Source: Zea mays
Lineage: Eukaryota; Streptophyta; Magnoliopsida; Poales; Poaceae
Direction of reading: 5' to 3'
Assembly: GCF_902167145.1 (NCBI RefSeq)
Contig: NC_050098.1
Coordinates: forward strand, 115,668,207-115,732,206
DNA: 64,000 bases
The notes below the pieces were generated by a model, which saw only the letters and a list, made by a program, of their open reading frames with translations, did no database searches and was not told the origin of the DNA. The translations under genes were made by a program, and so were the position numbers. Each line of letters starts with the position of its first letter. Position 1 is the first letter of the stretch. Positions 9,674 through 19,544 of this stretch are shown here, piece by piece.

Positions 9674-12600
9674 TGTCACACCCGGTTTTGGAAGGCAAAC
9701 CGAATGCGAACTATGTACGTGCCAGGATCAGAACTCACATACACAGCGATTACATAAATGAACATCATCGCACAGTGCTCGAATAATAACATAAAAGAGT
9801 ATTAACTTATTACATCACAGAGTCATAGACATCCACAAAGTCATCGTCTTAACAGATAAATCAAAGTACTAGCGAAACGCAGTAAAGGTAAGGCCTTCAC
9901 AGGCAGCTGACTAGGGGTTGCCGCCAACCCACACCTAGAATTCGTCGTAGTCTTGGAACTCCTGGAAGTCTCCTTCCACGACTTCACCTTCTCCTGAGCA
10001 GTGGTTACAATGCGGACAACCTGGTGTTTTGTGGTAAAGCAAGGATGAGTACACATCAACGTACTCAGCAAATGCCCCGTTTGGCTGAAGTGGACTAGCT
10101 TTATGTGGGGTTAGGCTCAAGCAGTTGCTTTTAGTTGGTCAGGTATTTATCATTAGTAGAAGCCAGATTTTAGCATTTACCAACCCGTAAACCATTTCCT
10201 CATCGAGGAACAACATCATCATAGTCGAACCATAACCATAACATAATCCTTGTATCTCGAACCATCTGTATCTCTAATCAAAGAGGATCCCAAGGCTGCT
10301 CTTAACCGTGAGCACGGCTGATATATCAGTTTCACTACCCTCTGCAGAGGTCGCACACTTTACCCATGAGTCATGATTCCCTTTCTACCCGGGGAGAGCT
10401 AATCCCCATTGACCACTACCTAGGTGGTCCGGCAGGGCATCACTATGTAGCTTTTAAAAAGATTCCCTAGAGATCATAGCTGCCCGTTAGGTTTCTCCAG
10501 TTTGATAAACACAGTACCCCTCCCCGCAGGAGAGTGACTAACAAAAAGCAAAACGAAAGAACCTCGGCACTCAGCCTCGGCAGAGCAAGCACTGTGCCTG
10601 GACCCCATTGACGGCACGACGGCTAAGCAACTACACCTCTAGTTCCTCTAATTAATTAGCTAAGGGCATCCCATTTCACCCTCATGGTTGCACTGTTATC
10701 CCGGGTGGTCTCTCAACGAACAGGTCCTTACGGAGAGGTACTCGGGAAACAGCCCGAGTCCCCTTAAATGCCACAAGTATATCATCATATCCAGAATAAA
10801 ATCATAGTATCATCATTGTATCTCATCATGTTCATTGATTAAAGTAAAGCGCTAGCATGTAGCTAACCATAGTAGCCCAAAAGGTAATCAAGGACCAGGT
10901 AAATAGAAAGCTAGTAAATCCTTAGGTTGTTCATAGTATGCGGGACAGTGTATTATAAAGTAAATGGGACATAATGGGACAGAGGACACTTGCCTTCACC
11001 AAACTGCTGATCAGGGTCTTCCTCTGCAACTTCCTCGGGAAACACAGACTGCTCGTTGTCTACGTAAAGTAATCATACACACTATGCACTTGGGAAATAA
11101 CAAACAAAAGCAATATACCAAACATATGCAGCATAGAGATCACAAGCTCATAATAGAAAAGGATTGGTACTCTGGTATTCCCTAGGTCTAGGGTAGAGGG
11201 CTATACAAAGTGATTCATTATCCACTAATCAGGTTTAAGTCAGTGGTGGGGTTAAATCATTACATGGTTTTAAGCCCCTAAACTTAGGTGCTTAAGTCCA
11301 TAAACTTAAGTGCTCCAACTTTTATTAAAGTCTATTATCTTTATTTTATCTCAAATAGGGTTCCCATAACCTTAATCCTATCCTAATGATCAACTTCTAA
11401 TTGGTACATGGAAACAACAGGGAAACATTGTTTAAATAGATAGACAAAAATACTATGAGCATTTTGCAATTTGAAGCACCTAATTTGTAGTTCATATGAC
11501 AAAGTTATGAATTTTACAAGGTTGGGGATTAAAAATATGCTTTAAATACCTATTTTGGATTAAATAAAAGGTCCGAGGACCTAACTGCGAAGTTCCAGGG
11601 ACGACAGGTTAAATTTCAGAAAACCGGGGGTCTCTTTAAGAAAACACGCGGGCGAAGGGGTATCGGGCTCTAATAGCCGTTGGATCTCGGATCAATGCCC
11701 GAGATTAGATCCGCGGGCGGGTGCGCGAGCACGCGGCGGCCTGAGCGGCTGACAGGCGGGGCCAGGCGGGCAGCGCGGGGCGGCGGCCTGACAGGCGGGG
11801 CCGGGCGGGCAGAGCGAGCGCGAGCGGCTGACAGGCGGGGCCAGGCGGGCAGCGCGGACACGGGCGGCTGACAGGCGGGGCCCAAACGGCAGGGAGGCGG
11901 GGTGTGGGGGAAGCGGCCCTGGGCCGTTGGATCTCCGGTAGGCGGCCAGGATTGGGCCTGGGCTATTTAAAATAGAGCCGTCCGATCTAAGATGGACGGC
12001 GGGGATGGGGCGGCTGGCTTCTGTCCCATTCTCCAGCCAGCAGAGACGGCGGCGGCCGCACCCGCGGTGGAGAAGCTTGCCGGAGACGAGGGCGCGGGCG
12101 CTCTGTGGGTCCTTAGGGCGACCGGAGTGGCCTGGGAGGTTGGGGAAGACGCGGGGAGTCTTCTGGTGGGAGCTAGGTCGGGACAGGGGCACCGGAGGGG
12201 GGCGGTCCATGGCGAAGCGGCTCGGCGGCGGTGCTAAAGGGCTCCGACGAGCAATTAAACGCGACAGGGGGCAATACAAGGGTCGGGAGGGGGCGGGAGA
12301 GGTTCCTTACCTCAAGGCGGACTCCGGGGACTCCTCGGTGGCGGCAATGGCGCGACGGCGGCCCGGGTCGACGGTGGCGGACCTCTGCGGCGGCACGGAG
12401 GGCGGCGGGTGAGCGCGGGTAGAGGAAAATAGAGAGGGGGAGGGGAAATTAGAGTGTGTCCCGGGTTGCGGACGTCGAGGCGAAGCTCACCGTGGCAGAG
12501 GGCACGGCGGAGCTCCAACGGCGATGGAGAAACGGGCTCGGGCGGCGGCGGTTTAATGGCGGCGGCGCCCTGGCGTGTGCCCAACGCGGGGGAGGAGAGA

Positions 12601-13263
12601 GAGGGGTCTGCGGGTGCGCAAATGAGGGAGGGGGAGAGGGCGAGTGGGGTTCTGGGCTCAAGTGGCCAGGGGCGGGGTGGTTGCGAGCTTCACGCGCATC
12701 GTGGGCGCGGAGACCGCGGCAACGCGCAGCTCGGGCGGCAGTTACGCGAGGACAAGGGAGCTGACAGCCCGGGCCCGCGAGCAGAGAGAGAGAGGAAAGC
12801 GGGCGCGGGCGCGGAGAAGGCGGCCGCGCTGACGGGCGGGCCCGCCGGGGCAGAGAGAGGAGGGGGCGGGAGAGGCGCGCGCGCGGGATTGGGCCGGCTG
12901 GGCCGAAAGGCTGAGGGGGGGGCAGGGTTGGGCTTCTTTCCCTTTTTCTTTTATTCTGGTATCTGTTTTCCCTTTTCTTTTTATTTTCTCTATTTGATTC
13001 AAATCCAAATAAGCCACAAATTCAAATTAGACCTTCTAAGAATTATGCACCAAACAAAAGTAGGATTTAGGGTTTGACATGATGCAACATTTCATACTCC
13101 CTTGGAGTTTGAGCTAATAGACTATAATTACAAATAAAATAACCACTCTTCTTCTATAGAAATGAGAAAGAGAAGATTGGGGAAGGATGAGAAAAGAGAA
13201 GTAACACCTGAATTTGTGAATATGAGCAAAGAAATTTTATACCCCCAAATTCAGGGTGTTACA
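9674..13263 (-). repeat. Inner Tekay 3' LTR
   Basis: 3590 bp, direct repeat of 19545-23131, from TGTCACACCCGG to GGTGTTACA on the plus strand. The outer thirds are A/T-rich and the central part (about 11640-12930) is very GC-rich. It contains the two blocks shared with other Tekay-type LTRs at about 10306-10370 and 10681-10710. Confidence 0.95.
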
Positions 13264-13282
13264 AACCTATCCCCCTTAAAAG
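13264..13282 (-). other. Inner Tekay polypurine tract
   Basis: Just inside the 3' LTR the minus strand reads TTTTAAGGGGGATAGGTT before the TGTAACACC terminus. This is the standard position and composition for a plus-strand primer. Confidence 0.8.
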
Positions 13283-13298
13283 AATCTCGCCCCGAGAT

Positions 13299-13727
13299 TC
13301 AAGGTTGGTCAGCAAAGAGTTCAGGGTATTTGGCCTTCAGATCATCTTCTCGTTCCCAGGTTGCTTCTTCCTCCGAGTGGTGACCCCATCTGACTTTGCA
13401 CATTCTAATGGTGTTCCTCCGGGTGACTCTGTCTGCAAACTCCAGAATCTGCGTTGGCTTCTCTATGTATGTCAGATCCTCCTGGACTTCCAAGCCCTCC
13501 ACTGGCAACTGCTCTTCCGGTACTCGCAGACACTTCTTCAATTGCGACACGTGGAACACGTTGTGCACTGCTGACAAGCTCTCTGGTAGGTTGAGCTGGT
13601 AGGCCACTTCTCCACGCTTTGCTTGGATCTGATATGGTCCGACGTACCGGGGTGCTAACTTGCCTTTAACTCCGAACCTTCTGACTCCCCTGATAGGTGA
13701 CACCTTCAGATAGACGTAGTCTCCCAC
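13299..13727 (-). pseudogene. pol: Inner Tekay pol: integrase C-terminus and chromodomain
   Basis: This is the last part of the polyprotein. It starts in the integrase C-terminal barrel (VGDYVYLKVSPIRGVRRFG..GKLAPRYVGPY), runs through QLNLPESLSAVHNVFHVSQLKKC, and ends with a chromodomain (ILEFADRVTRRNTIRM, then KVRWGHHSEEEATWE). Two tryptophans of the chromodomain core are present; one position of the classic aromatic cage is not aromatic, as is common in plant chromoviruses. In the family this domain helps steer integration to heterochromatin. A single TGA (CGA in the ancestor, inferred) separates it in frame from the main pol stretch at 13767. Confidence 0.92.
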
Positions 13728-13766
13728 TTCAAAACTCAGTTCTCTTCTCCTTCTGTCCGCGTAGCT

Positions 13767-16067
13767 TCACTGCCTTGATTGTGCTATCTTCAGATTCTCC
13801 CGAACCATTTTGATATTCTCTTCGGCTTCAAGTAAGATGTCGGGGCCAAACACCTGTCTCTCTCCAGGCTGGTCCCAATGCAGCGGAGTCCTACAACTCC
13901 GTCCATAGAGTGCCTGAAACGGTGACATCTTCAAGCTGGCCTGGTAACTATTGTTGTAGGAGAATTCTGCATAGGGTAACCTTTTGTCCCATCCTGACTT
14001 GTCTTGCAACGCACAGGCTCTCAGCATATCTTCTAGGATCTGATTAGTTCTTTCAGTCTGATCGTCTGTCTGTGGGTGATAAGCCGAGCTGAAGTTCAAA
14101 TGTGTGCCCAAAGCTTCTTGTAGCTGCTGCCAAAAATGAGAGGTGAACTGCGTTCCTCGATCTGGCACTATCTTCTTCGGCACACCATGAAGGCAGACTA
14201 TCCGTGACATGTATAACTCCGCTAACGTCGCTCCGGTGTATGTTGTCTTCACAGGTATGAAATGGGCCACCTTTGTTAAGCGGTCCACAACCACCCAGAT
14301 GGAATCATAGCCGGCCCGGGTACGAGGTAGGCCAACTATAAAATCCATCCCGATCTCATCCCACTTCCACTGAGGAATCCGCAATGGCTGCAACAATCCG
14401 GCGGGCCTTTGATGCTCTGCTTTGGTTCTTTGACAGCTATCACAGATGGCGACATATTCTGCGATTTCTCTTTTCATGCCATACCACCAAAATCTCCTTT
14501 TTAAATCCTGATACATCTTTTCACTTCCAGGGTGTATGGAGTAGGCTGTCTCATGAGCTTCCTTGAGGATTAGTTCCCGAATAGGTTTGAGGCCGGGGAC
14601 ACACAATCGGTCCTTGAACCATATTACTCCCTCTTCATCCTCTCGAAAGTCTTTGCCTCTTCCTTCTAAGATCAGCTGCCGGATCTTGTTGATGTTTTCA
14701 TCATCCTTCTGCCCTTCTTTGATCTCCCGCTCTAGGGTGGGCTCTAATTCCACTATTACTCCTTGCGTACTGTTCAGGAAACCGAGGCTCAGTCTGTCGA
14801 ACTCCTTGGCTAACTCATACGGCATTGGGTACGTGGCCAACATATTGACTTGACTCTTCCTGCTCAGAGCATCTGCAACAACATTGGCTTTGCCTGGATG
14901 GTAATGTATCTCCAACTCATAGTCTTTGATCAATTCCAACCATCTTCGCTGCCTCATGTTTAACTCTGACTGGGTGAATATGTATTTCAGACTTTTATGA
15001 TCTGTGCAGATGTCACACTTCTGCCCATACAGATAATGTCTCCAGGTCTTTAAAGCATGAACCACTGCTGCCAACTCCAGGTCATGTGTGGGATAATTTT
15101 TCTCATGGATCTTCAGCTGTCGAGATGAGTATGCTACAACTCTTCCTTCTTGCATTAGCACACATCCCAAACCGGTGTAAGAAGCGTCGCAATACACTGA
15201 GAATGACTTGTGAACATCAGGCAGGACTAACACAGGAGCTGTAGTCAATCTATTTTTCAGTTCTTCAAATGCTTCTTGACACTTTTGGGTCCACTTAAAC
15301 TCAACTTTCTTCGCTAGCAACGCTGTCATTGGCCTAGCAATCTTTGAGAAGCCTTCAATGAAACGCCTATAATATCCAGCCATTCCAATGAAGCTCTTGA
15401 TCCCACGAACATCCTTTGGTGCTTTCCAGTTCAGGATATCTGCTACCTTCTTTGGATCCACTGCTAACCCATCTTGGTTTATGATGTGACCCAGAAACAG
15501 GACTTCATGAATCCAGAACTCGCATTTGCCCAGCTTGGCATACAACTGATGCTCTCGAAGTCTTTGCAATACCATCTTCAAATGCTCCACATGATCTTCC
15601 TCACTTTGAGAGTATATGAGAATATCATCGATGAATACTACCACAAACTTGTCTAGATAGTCCATGAACACGCTGTTCATCAGATACATAAAGAAGGCTG
15701 GCGCATTTGTCAAACCAAAGGACATAACTGTGAATTCATATAACCCGTACTTGGTGATGAATGTTGTCTTCGGTATGTCCGAGGGTCGGATTCTGAGTTG
15801 ATGGTAGCCTGACCTCAGATCTATCTTTGAGAATACGCTGGCACCTCTGAGCTGGTCGAACAAATCTTCTATCCTTGGCAGGGGGTACTTGTTCTTGACA
15901 GTGACTTCATTCAAGGCTCTATAGTCTATGCACATCCTTTTGATACCATCTTTCTTCTCTACAAACAACACTGGAGCGGCCCAAGGCGAGGTACTTGGCC
16001 TGATGTAACCCTTCTCTAACATCTCATCTATCTGCTTCTTGAGTTCCACCAATTCTGGTCCAGACAC
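13767..16067 (-). pseudogene. pol: Inner Tekay pol: RT, RNase H, integrase core
   Basis: A 766-codon open stretch. [40 protein letters not shown], and the active site FIDD at about residues 145-148. RNase [15 protein letters not shown] at about 290. Integrase: zinc-binding [18 protein letters not shown]...CDSCQ, then D in [10 protein letters not shown] in [10 protein letters not shown] and E in QTERTNQ. The usual SDRG and TDGQ motifs read PDRG and TDDQ, so activity is uncertain. It is separated in frame from protease (TGA at the 16067 boundary) and from the chromodomain (TGA near 13766). Apart from those stops it looks close to intact. Confidence 0.93.
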
Positions 16068-16790
16068 TCAATAGGCCCTTTTGGAAATGGGGGCGGTACC
16101 AGGGATAAGCTCTATGGCAAATTCAACCTTTCTCTCGGGTGGCATGCCCGTTAATTCTTCGGGAAACACATCCGGAAAGTCCGACACAACTTTGATAGCC
16201 TCGAGCGGGTTGGGCTCCTTACTATCAACTGAAATCTGGTGACAGACTCCCTCCGCTGATTTAGGCATCCTTAGCTCGGCCACTACCTCTTCTCCTGACG
16301 GGGACTTCAATGTTACGGTCCTCTTGTCACAACTAACATTTGCTTCATACTTCATTAACCAATTCATCCCTAGAATAACATCTATCCCAGGGGTGTCTAT
16401 TACTATTAAGTCACTGGGGAATCCTATCCCCCTTATTTCCACCATTATATTTGAGCATATTTTATCTGTTTGCACCTTGCCACCAACCGAATTAATCCTC
16501 ATGGGCGGCATCATTGCCTCTACTGAGATGTTATGCAATTCTACCCAGGTTGCAGTGACAAATGAATGAGTTGCACCAGTATCAAATAGCACTTTTGCGG
16601 GATGAGATTCGACTGAGAACATACCTACTGCCACATCTGGTGCATCCTGGATTGCTTCGGCCTCCAAGTGGTTCACCTTTCCCCGGTTGTACGCTTGGTT
16701 ACGATTGACTGCTGCCGGCTGTAGTACACCTTGCCTTGTTGGAGCGTTGGGGTTGGTCTGCTGCTGCGCCATCTTCTTCGGGCACTGCAT
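16068..16790 (-). pseudogene. pol: Inner Tekay protease region and RT entry
   Basis: This is the aspartic protease of the polyprotein, with the active-site phrase VLFDTGATHSFV, the downstream ILGMNWL motif, and the linker FPDVFPEELTGMPPERKVEF that leads into RT. It is in the same reading frame as gag upstream and RT downstream. The frame is closed by a TGA after ISKRAY that fits a CGA-to-TGA transition. Protease would cleave the gag-pol precursor during particle maturation. Confidence 0.92.
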
Positions 16791-17864
16791 CGCCCAGTGG
16801 CCTTGTTCTCCACAGTGGAAACATCCTCTGCCTCCTCCTTGTGCTGGAGCTGCTTGGTTGCTCTGATTTGTTGCTGGGGCAGGAAGGCGAGGTGCCTGGT
16901 TGCTCTGCTTCTGATACTGATTACCTCCCTGCTGGCTGTTCTGACGATACTGCTGCTGCTATGGGTACTGCCTCTGAAACTGCTGCTGATGCGGACGCTG
17001 ATTCTGATATCCCTGTGGGTGACCAGGCCTGCCTTGCTGAGATGAACTGCCTGAGAAACGTGGACGGCTGATGCTTCCGGACTGGGGTCCACTCATCTTG
17101 CGCTTCCGATCTTCCATATCCTTACGCTTCTTCTCAGTCATAACTGCCCTATCGATCAGGTGCTGGAAGGTGGGGAAGGTGTGATTCATCAGCTGGTAGT
17201 GCAGGGGATCCACCAAACCCCTCATGAACCTGTACTGCCTTTTAGCATCAGTGTTGACATCTTCAGGTGCATAACGAGACAGCTGCAGGAACTTGTCTCT
17301 GTATTCACTAACAGACAGGGGTCCTTGCCTCAGAGCCAGAAACTCCTCCTTCTTCACGATCATCAGTCCCTCTGGCACATGGTACCTACGGAAACTCTCG
17401 CTGAATTCTTCCCAGGTGATGGCTTCGGGGTCAGCATGTGTGACGAGGTAGGACTCCCACCAGGACTGGGCTGCTCCCCTTAGCTGACGGGGACCATACA
17501 GAACCTTCTCCCTGTCGTCACATTGGGCGGTGCGCAGTTCCCTTTCCACTGCGCGCAGCCAGTCTTCTGCATCCATGGGGTCAGCAGAATGGGCGAAGGT
17601 AGGAGGGTGCCCTCTCATGAACTCACCACGCTTATCCCGTGGCACCTGGGGCATCTGCACTTGCAATTGGGGTTGGGGTTGCTGTTGAGCTTGCTGTATG
17701 GCTGCCAGAGTCTGCCCAATGGCCTGCACTGCCTGAGTCTGCATCAAGAACATCTGCTCCACTGACATCGGGGGTGGTGGGGGAGGCTGCCTCTGATGTT
17801 CCTCCTGCCGGTCCTGCTGCTCTTGCTGAGCACGCCTGTTGCATCGGCGCCTGTTGTCAGACAT
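16791..17864 (-). pseudogene. gag: Inner Tekay gag (capsid and zinc knuckle)
   Basis: The gag start is set at the ATG at 17864 (MSDNRRRC), the first methionine with gag-like sequence. The N-terminus is Gln/Pro-rich. The capsid domain follows: DAEDWLRAVERELRTAQC, then AAQSWWESYLV, then WEEFSESFRRYHVPEG, then SVSEYRDKFLQLSRYAPE. The nucleocapsid CCHC knuckle CFHCGEQGHWAMQC lies at about 16780-16822. An amber codon at about 16957, in a run of CAG codons, interrupts the frame between capsid and knuckle; otherwise gag and protease are fused in one frame, as is normal for chromoviruses. Confidence 0.92.
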
Positions 17865-18266
17865 CTGTGGAAGACATTCATACATCAGCATTGATCTTAC
17901 AACCCTTCAGCATAAGAAAAGAGAATACAGAATTCTTCATGACACTGAGTGAACAAAGAGCTTCACTGATCCTCATTATGATTTAACACAACTTCTCAGA
18001 TAGAAAGGAAAATAGAAGTAAATGGTTTCCCAACTAAATAACTGATTTCATTAATATCACTAGCTAAGCCAAACTGCAGGGGAAACCCACATGTTGGCTA
18101 CAGTCATTACAAAGATTCAAATCCAGCACAAGTTCATCATAACAAGCATGTAAGCAACTGATAAGCAAACTAAACTAAATGGAAGCAACTGATAAGCAAA
18201 CTAAACTGACTATCTAAGACTGAGACATCTGACTTAAGAATTATTACAAACTCCAACGCTAACGAT
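17865..18266 (-). other. Spacer between the extra reading frame and gag
   Basis: About 400 bp, A/T-rich, with no coding signal. One short direct repeat (AAGCAACTGATAAGCAAACTAAACT, twice within 18147-18209) is visible. It could act as leader for gag translation or hold a splice acceptor, but neither is shown. Confidence 0.5.
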
Positions 18267-19286
18267 CTAAGGATCCAGATCTATCCTGGTCTTACAGGCA
18301 GGGGAACCATAAGTGTGGTGACCACGTGGCGGCGAGCGGTATGGGTGCTGAGTCCCAACAGGAGCGGGGGAACCACCCTCCTGGTGATGGCGCTCTGCCA
18401 GCTCAGCACGCAACTCCGCAATCTCCGTTCGAGCCCTGCTCAACTCGTCCAGAGAGTGATCCAGCTCAGTGTTAAGCACCGTGACTAGGTTGACTGTACT
18501 GCTCAACCTAGGATTAGCCTCACCAACAGGTGAGACAACCACACTCTCTGTGCTGCCAGTAGGGCGGCGGGGGTAGTACCGAAGGTTAAGACCGTCGGCC
18601 ACCCCACCGAACAAGGAACAGTACTGGGAGAGTGCACGCCGTGCTGCATCCTGCATAGCCGCCTCTGCAGTGTCCCTCTCGGAGATGGAATAGTGCTCCG
18701 AAACGGCCTCCGCACCCCGGAGGTCATCCTCCGGACGGCGAACTAGGCAGGTAGCCTCCCAGCGGTCCGGGTACCTCTCGCGACTGTGCTGGTAGACTAC
18801 ACAACGATACTCGATCGACCAGGTGTGCCGGTCGAAAGCCTGGCGCAGCAAGGTGTCGAGTGCGTCGTGGAAGTGACAACCGCGGGCGGCGTCACGGGTG
18901 ATGGGTCGGGCGACCCATCCTTCCGCCTCCTGTGGCTCAGAGGACTCCGTGCTGTGGTCTGAGTCGTCGTCGTCGGGGTCTCCTCCAGGACCTCCTCCAG
19001 TAGCTCCTCCAACAGCCGGGACGTCCCGCGGTGGTGCAGGGGGCGCCTCCAGCTGGGCAACAGAGGAACGGGGCCTCACGGACTCCACCTCTTGCTGGGG
19101 TGGGGAGGAAGAGCCCTGCTGCTCTCTGTGCTGGCGCCGGCGTTCCTAATCCTCACGCAGGCGGTGGTGCAGTCTCTCCAGGTGACTCGACTGACCGGAC
19201 ACGGTGCGGCGCAGAGGACGCTCCGCAAGTCGAGACGGCAGGAAAGGAATCACCGACTTACGTGCAGTGTGTCTAAGACGAGCCAT
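18267..19286 (-). pseudogene. Extra reading frame ahead of gag with histone H3-like tail
   Basis: Starting at the first ATG after the PBS (19286), this frame has 339 codons with one amber at codon 47 (19146-19148) and ends at 18267. After Met it reads ARLRHTARKSV, matching the histone H3 N-terminus at A1, R2, T6, A7, R8, K9 and S10. A charged and Gly/Asp-rich linker follows. Next comes a compact region (about residues 130-225) with strand-like EYRCVVY and RWEATCLVR and a helix AEAAMQDAARRALSQY, resembling a dsRNA-binding fold. Then comes a coiled-coil stretch (LDELSRARTEIAELRAELAER). No histone fold is present. The function is unknown; the protein is not a standard gag or pol product. The amber fits CAG-to-TAG decay. 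Confidence 0.75.
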
Positions 19287-19544
19287 CTACAAAAGACACC
19301 GTAAGCATAAGAGTAAGAGCAGAACTAATATGACAAGTGAATAAACCATTGACAGAATAAGATAAAAATTTTAACAAGGTATAATATAGTATATATATGT
19401 AGTAAAACATAGGGTTGGTCGAGGTGACCGACTTTTGAAGTAACAACAGAGGTCAAGGTGAGAGGGAAGGTCAATAGTCCTTAGTACGACCAGTGCTACT
19501 CTAGGTCAGCGGTCCTACAGTCAGCACGGCTTTGATACCACTTA
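19287..19544 (-). other. Inner Tekay 5' leader and primer-binding site
   Basis: On the minus strand, four bases after the 5' LTR end, TGGTATCAAAGC (19529-19540) matches the initiator-Met tRNA type of primer-binding site with one change from the common TGGTATCAGAGC. The remaining 240 bp before the first ATG are A/T-rich and carry no obvious gene. Confidence 0.88.

Noticed and set aside
11563..13077. Open frames on both strands in the GC-rich middle of the inner Tekay LTR (repeated at 21541-22945)
   Set aside because: They lie within LTRs, are duplicated with them, and have the composition of CpG-rich non-coding sequence. Frame-disrupting changes between the copies are not avoided.
19250..19286. 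Histone H3 gene or gene fragment
   Set aside because: Only the first ten to eleven residues resemble H3. There is no histone fold afterwards, and the frame is part of a retrotransposon between PBS and gag.
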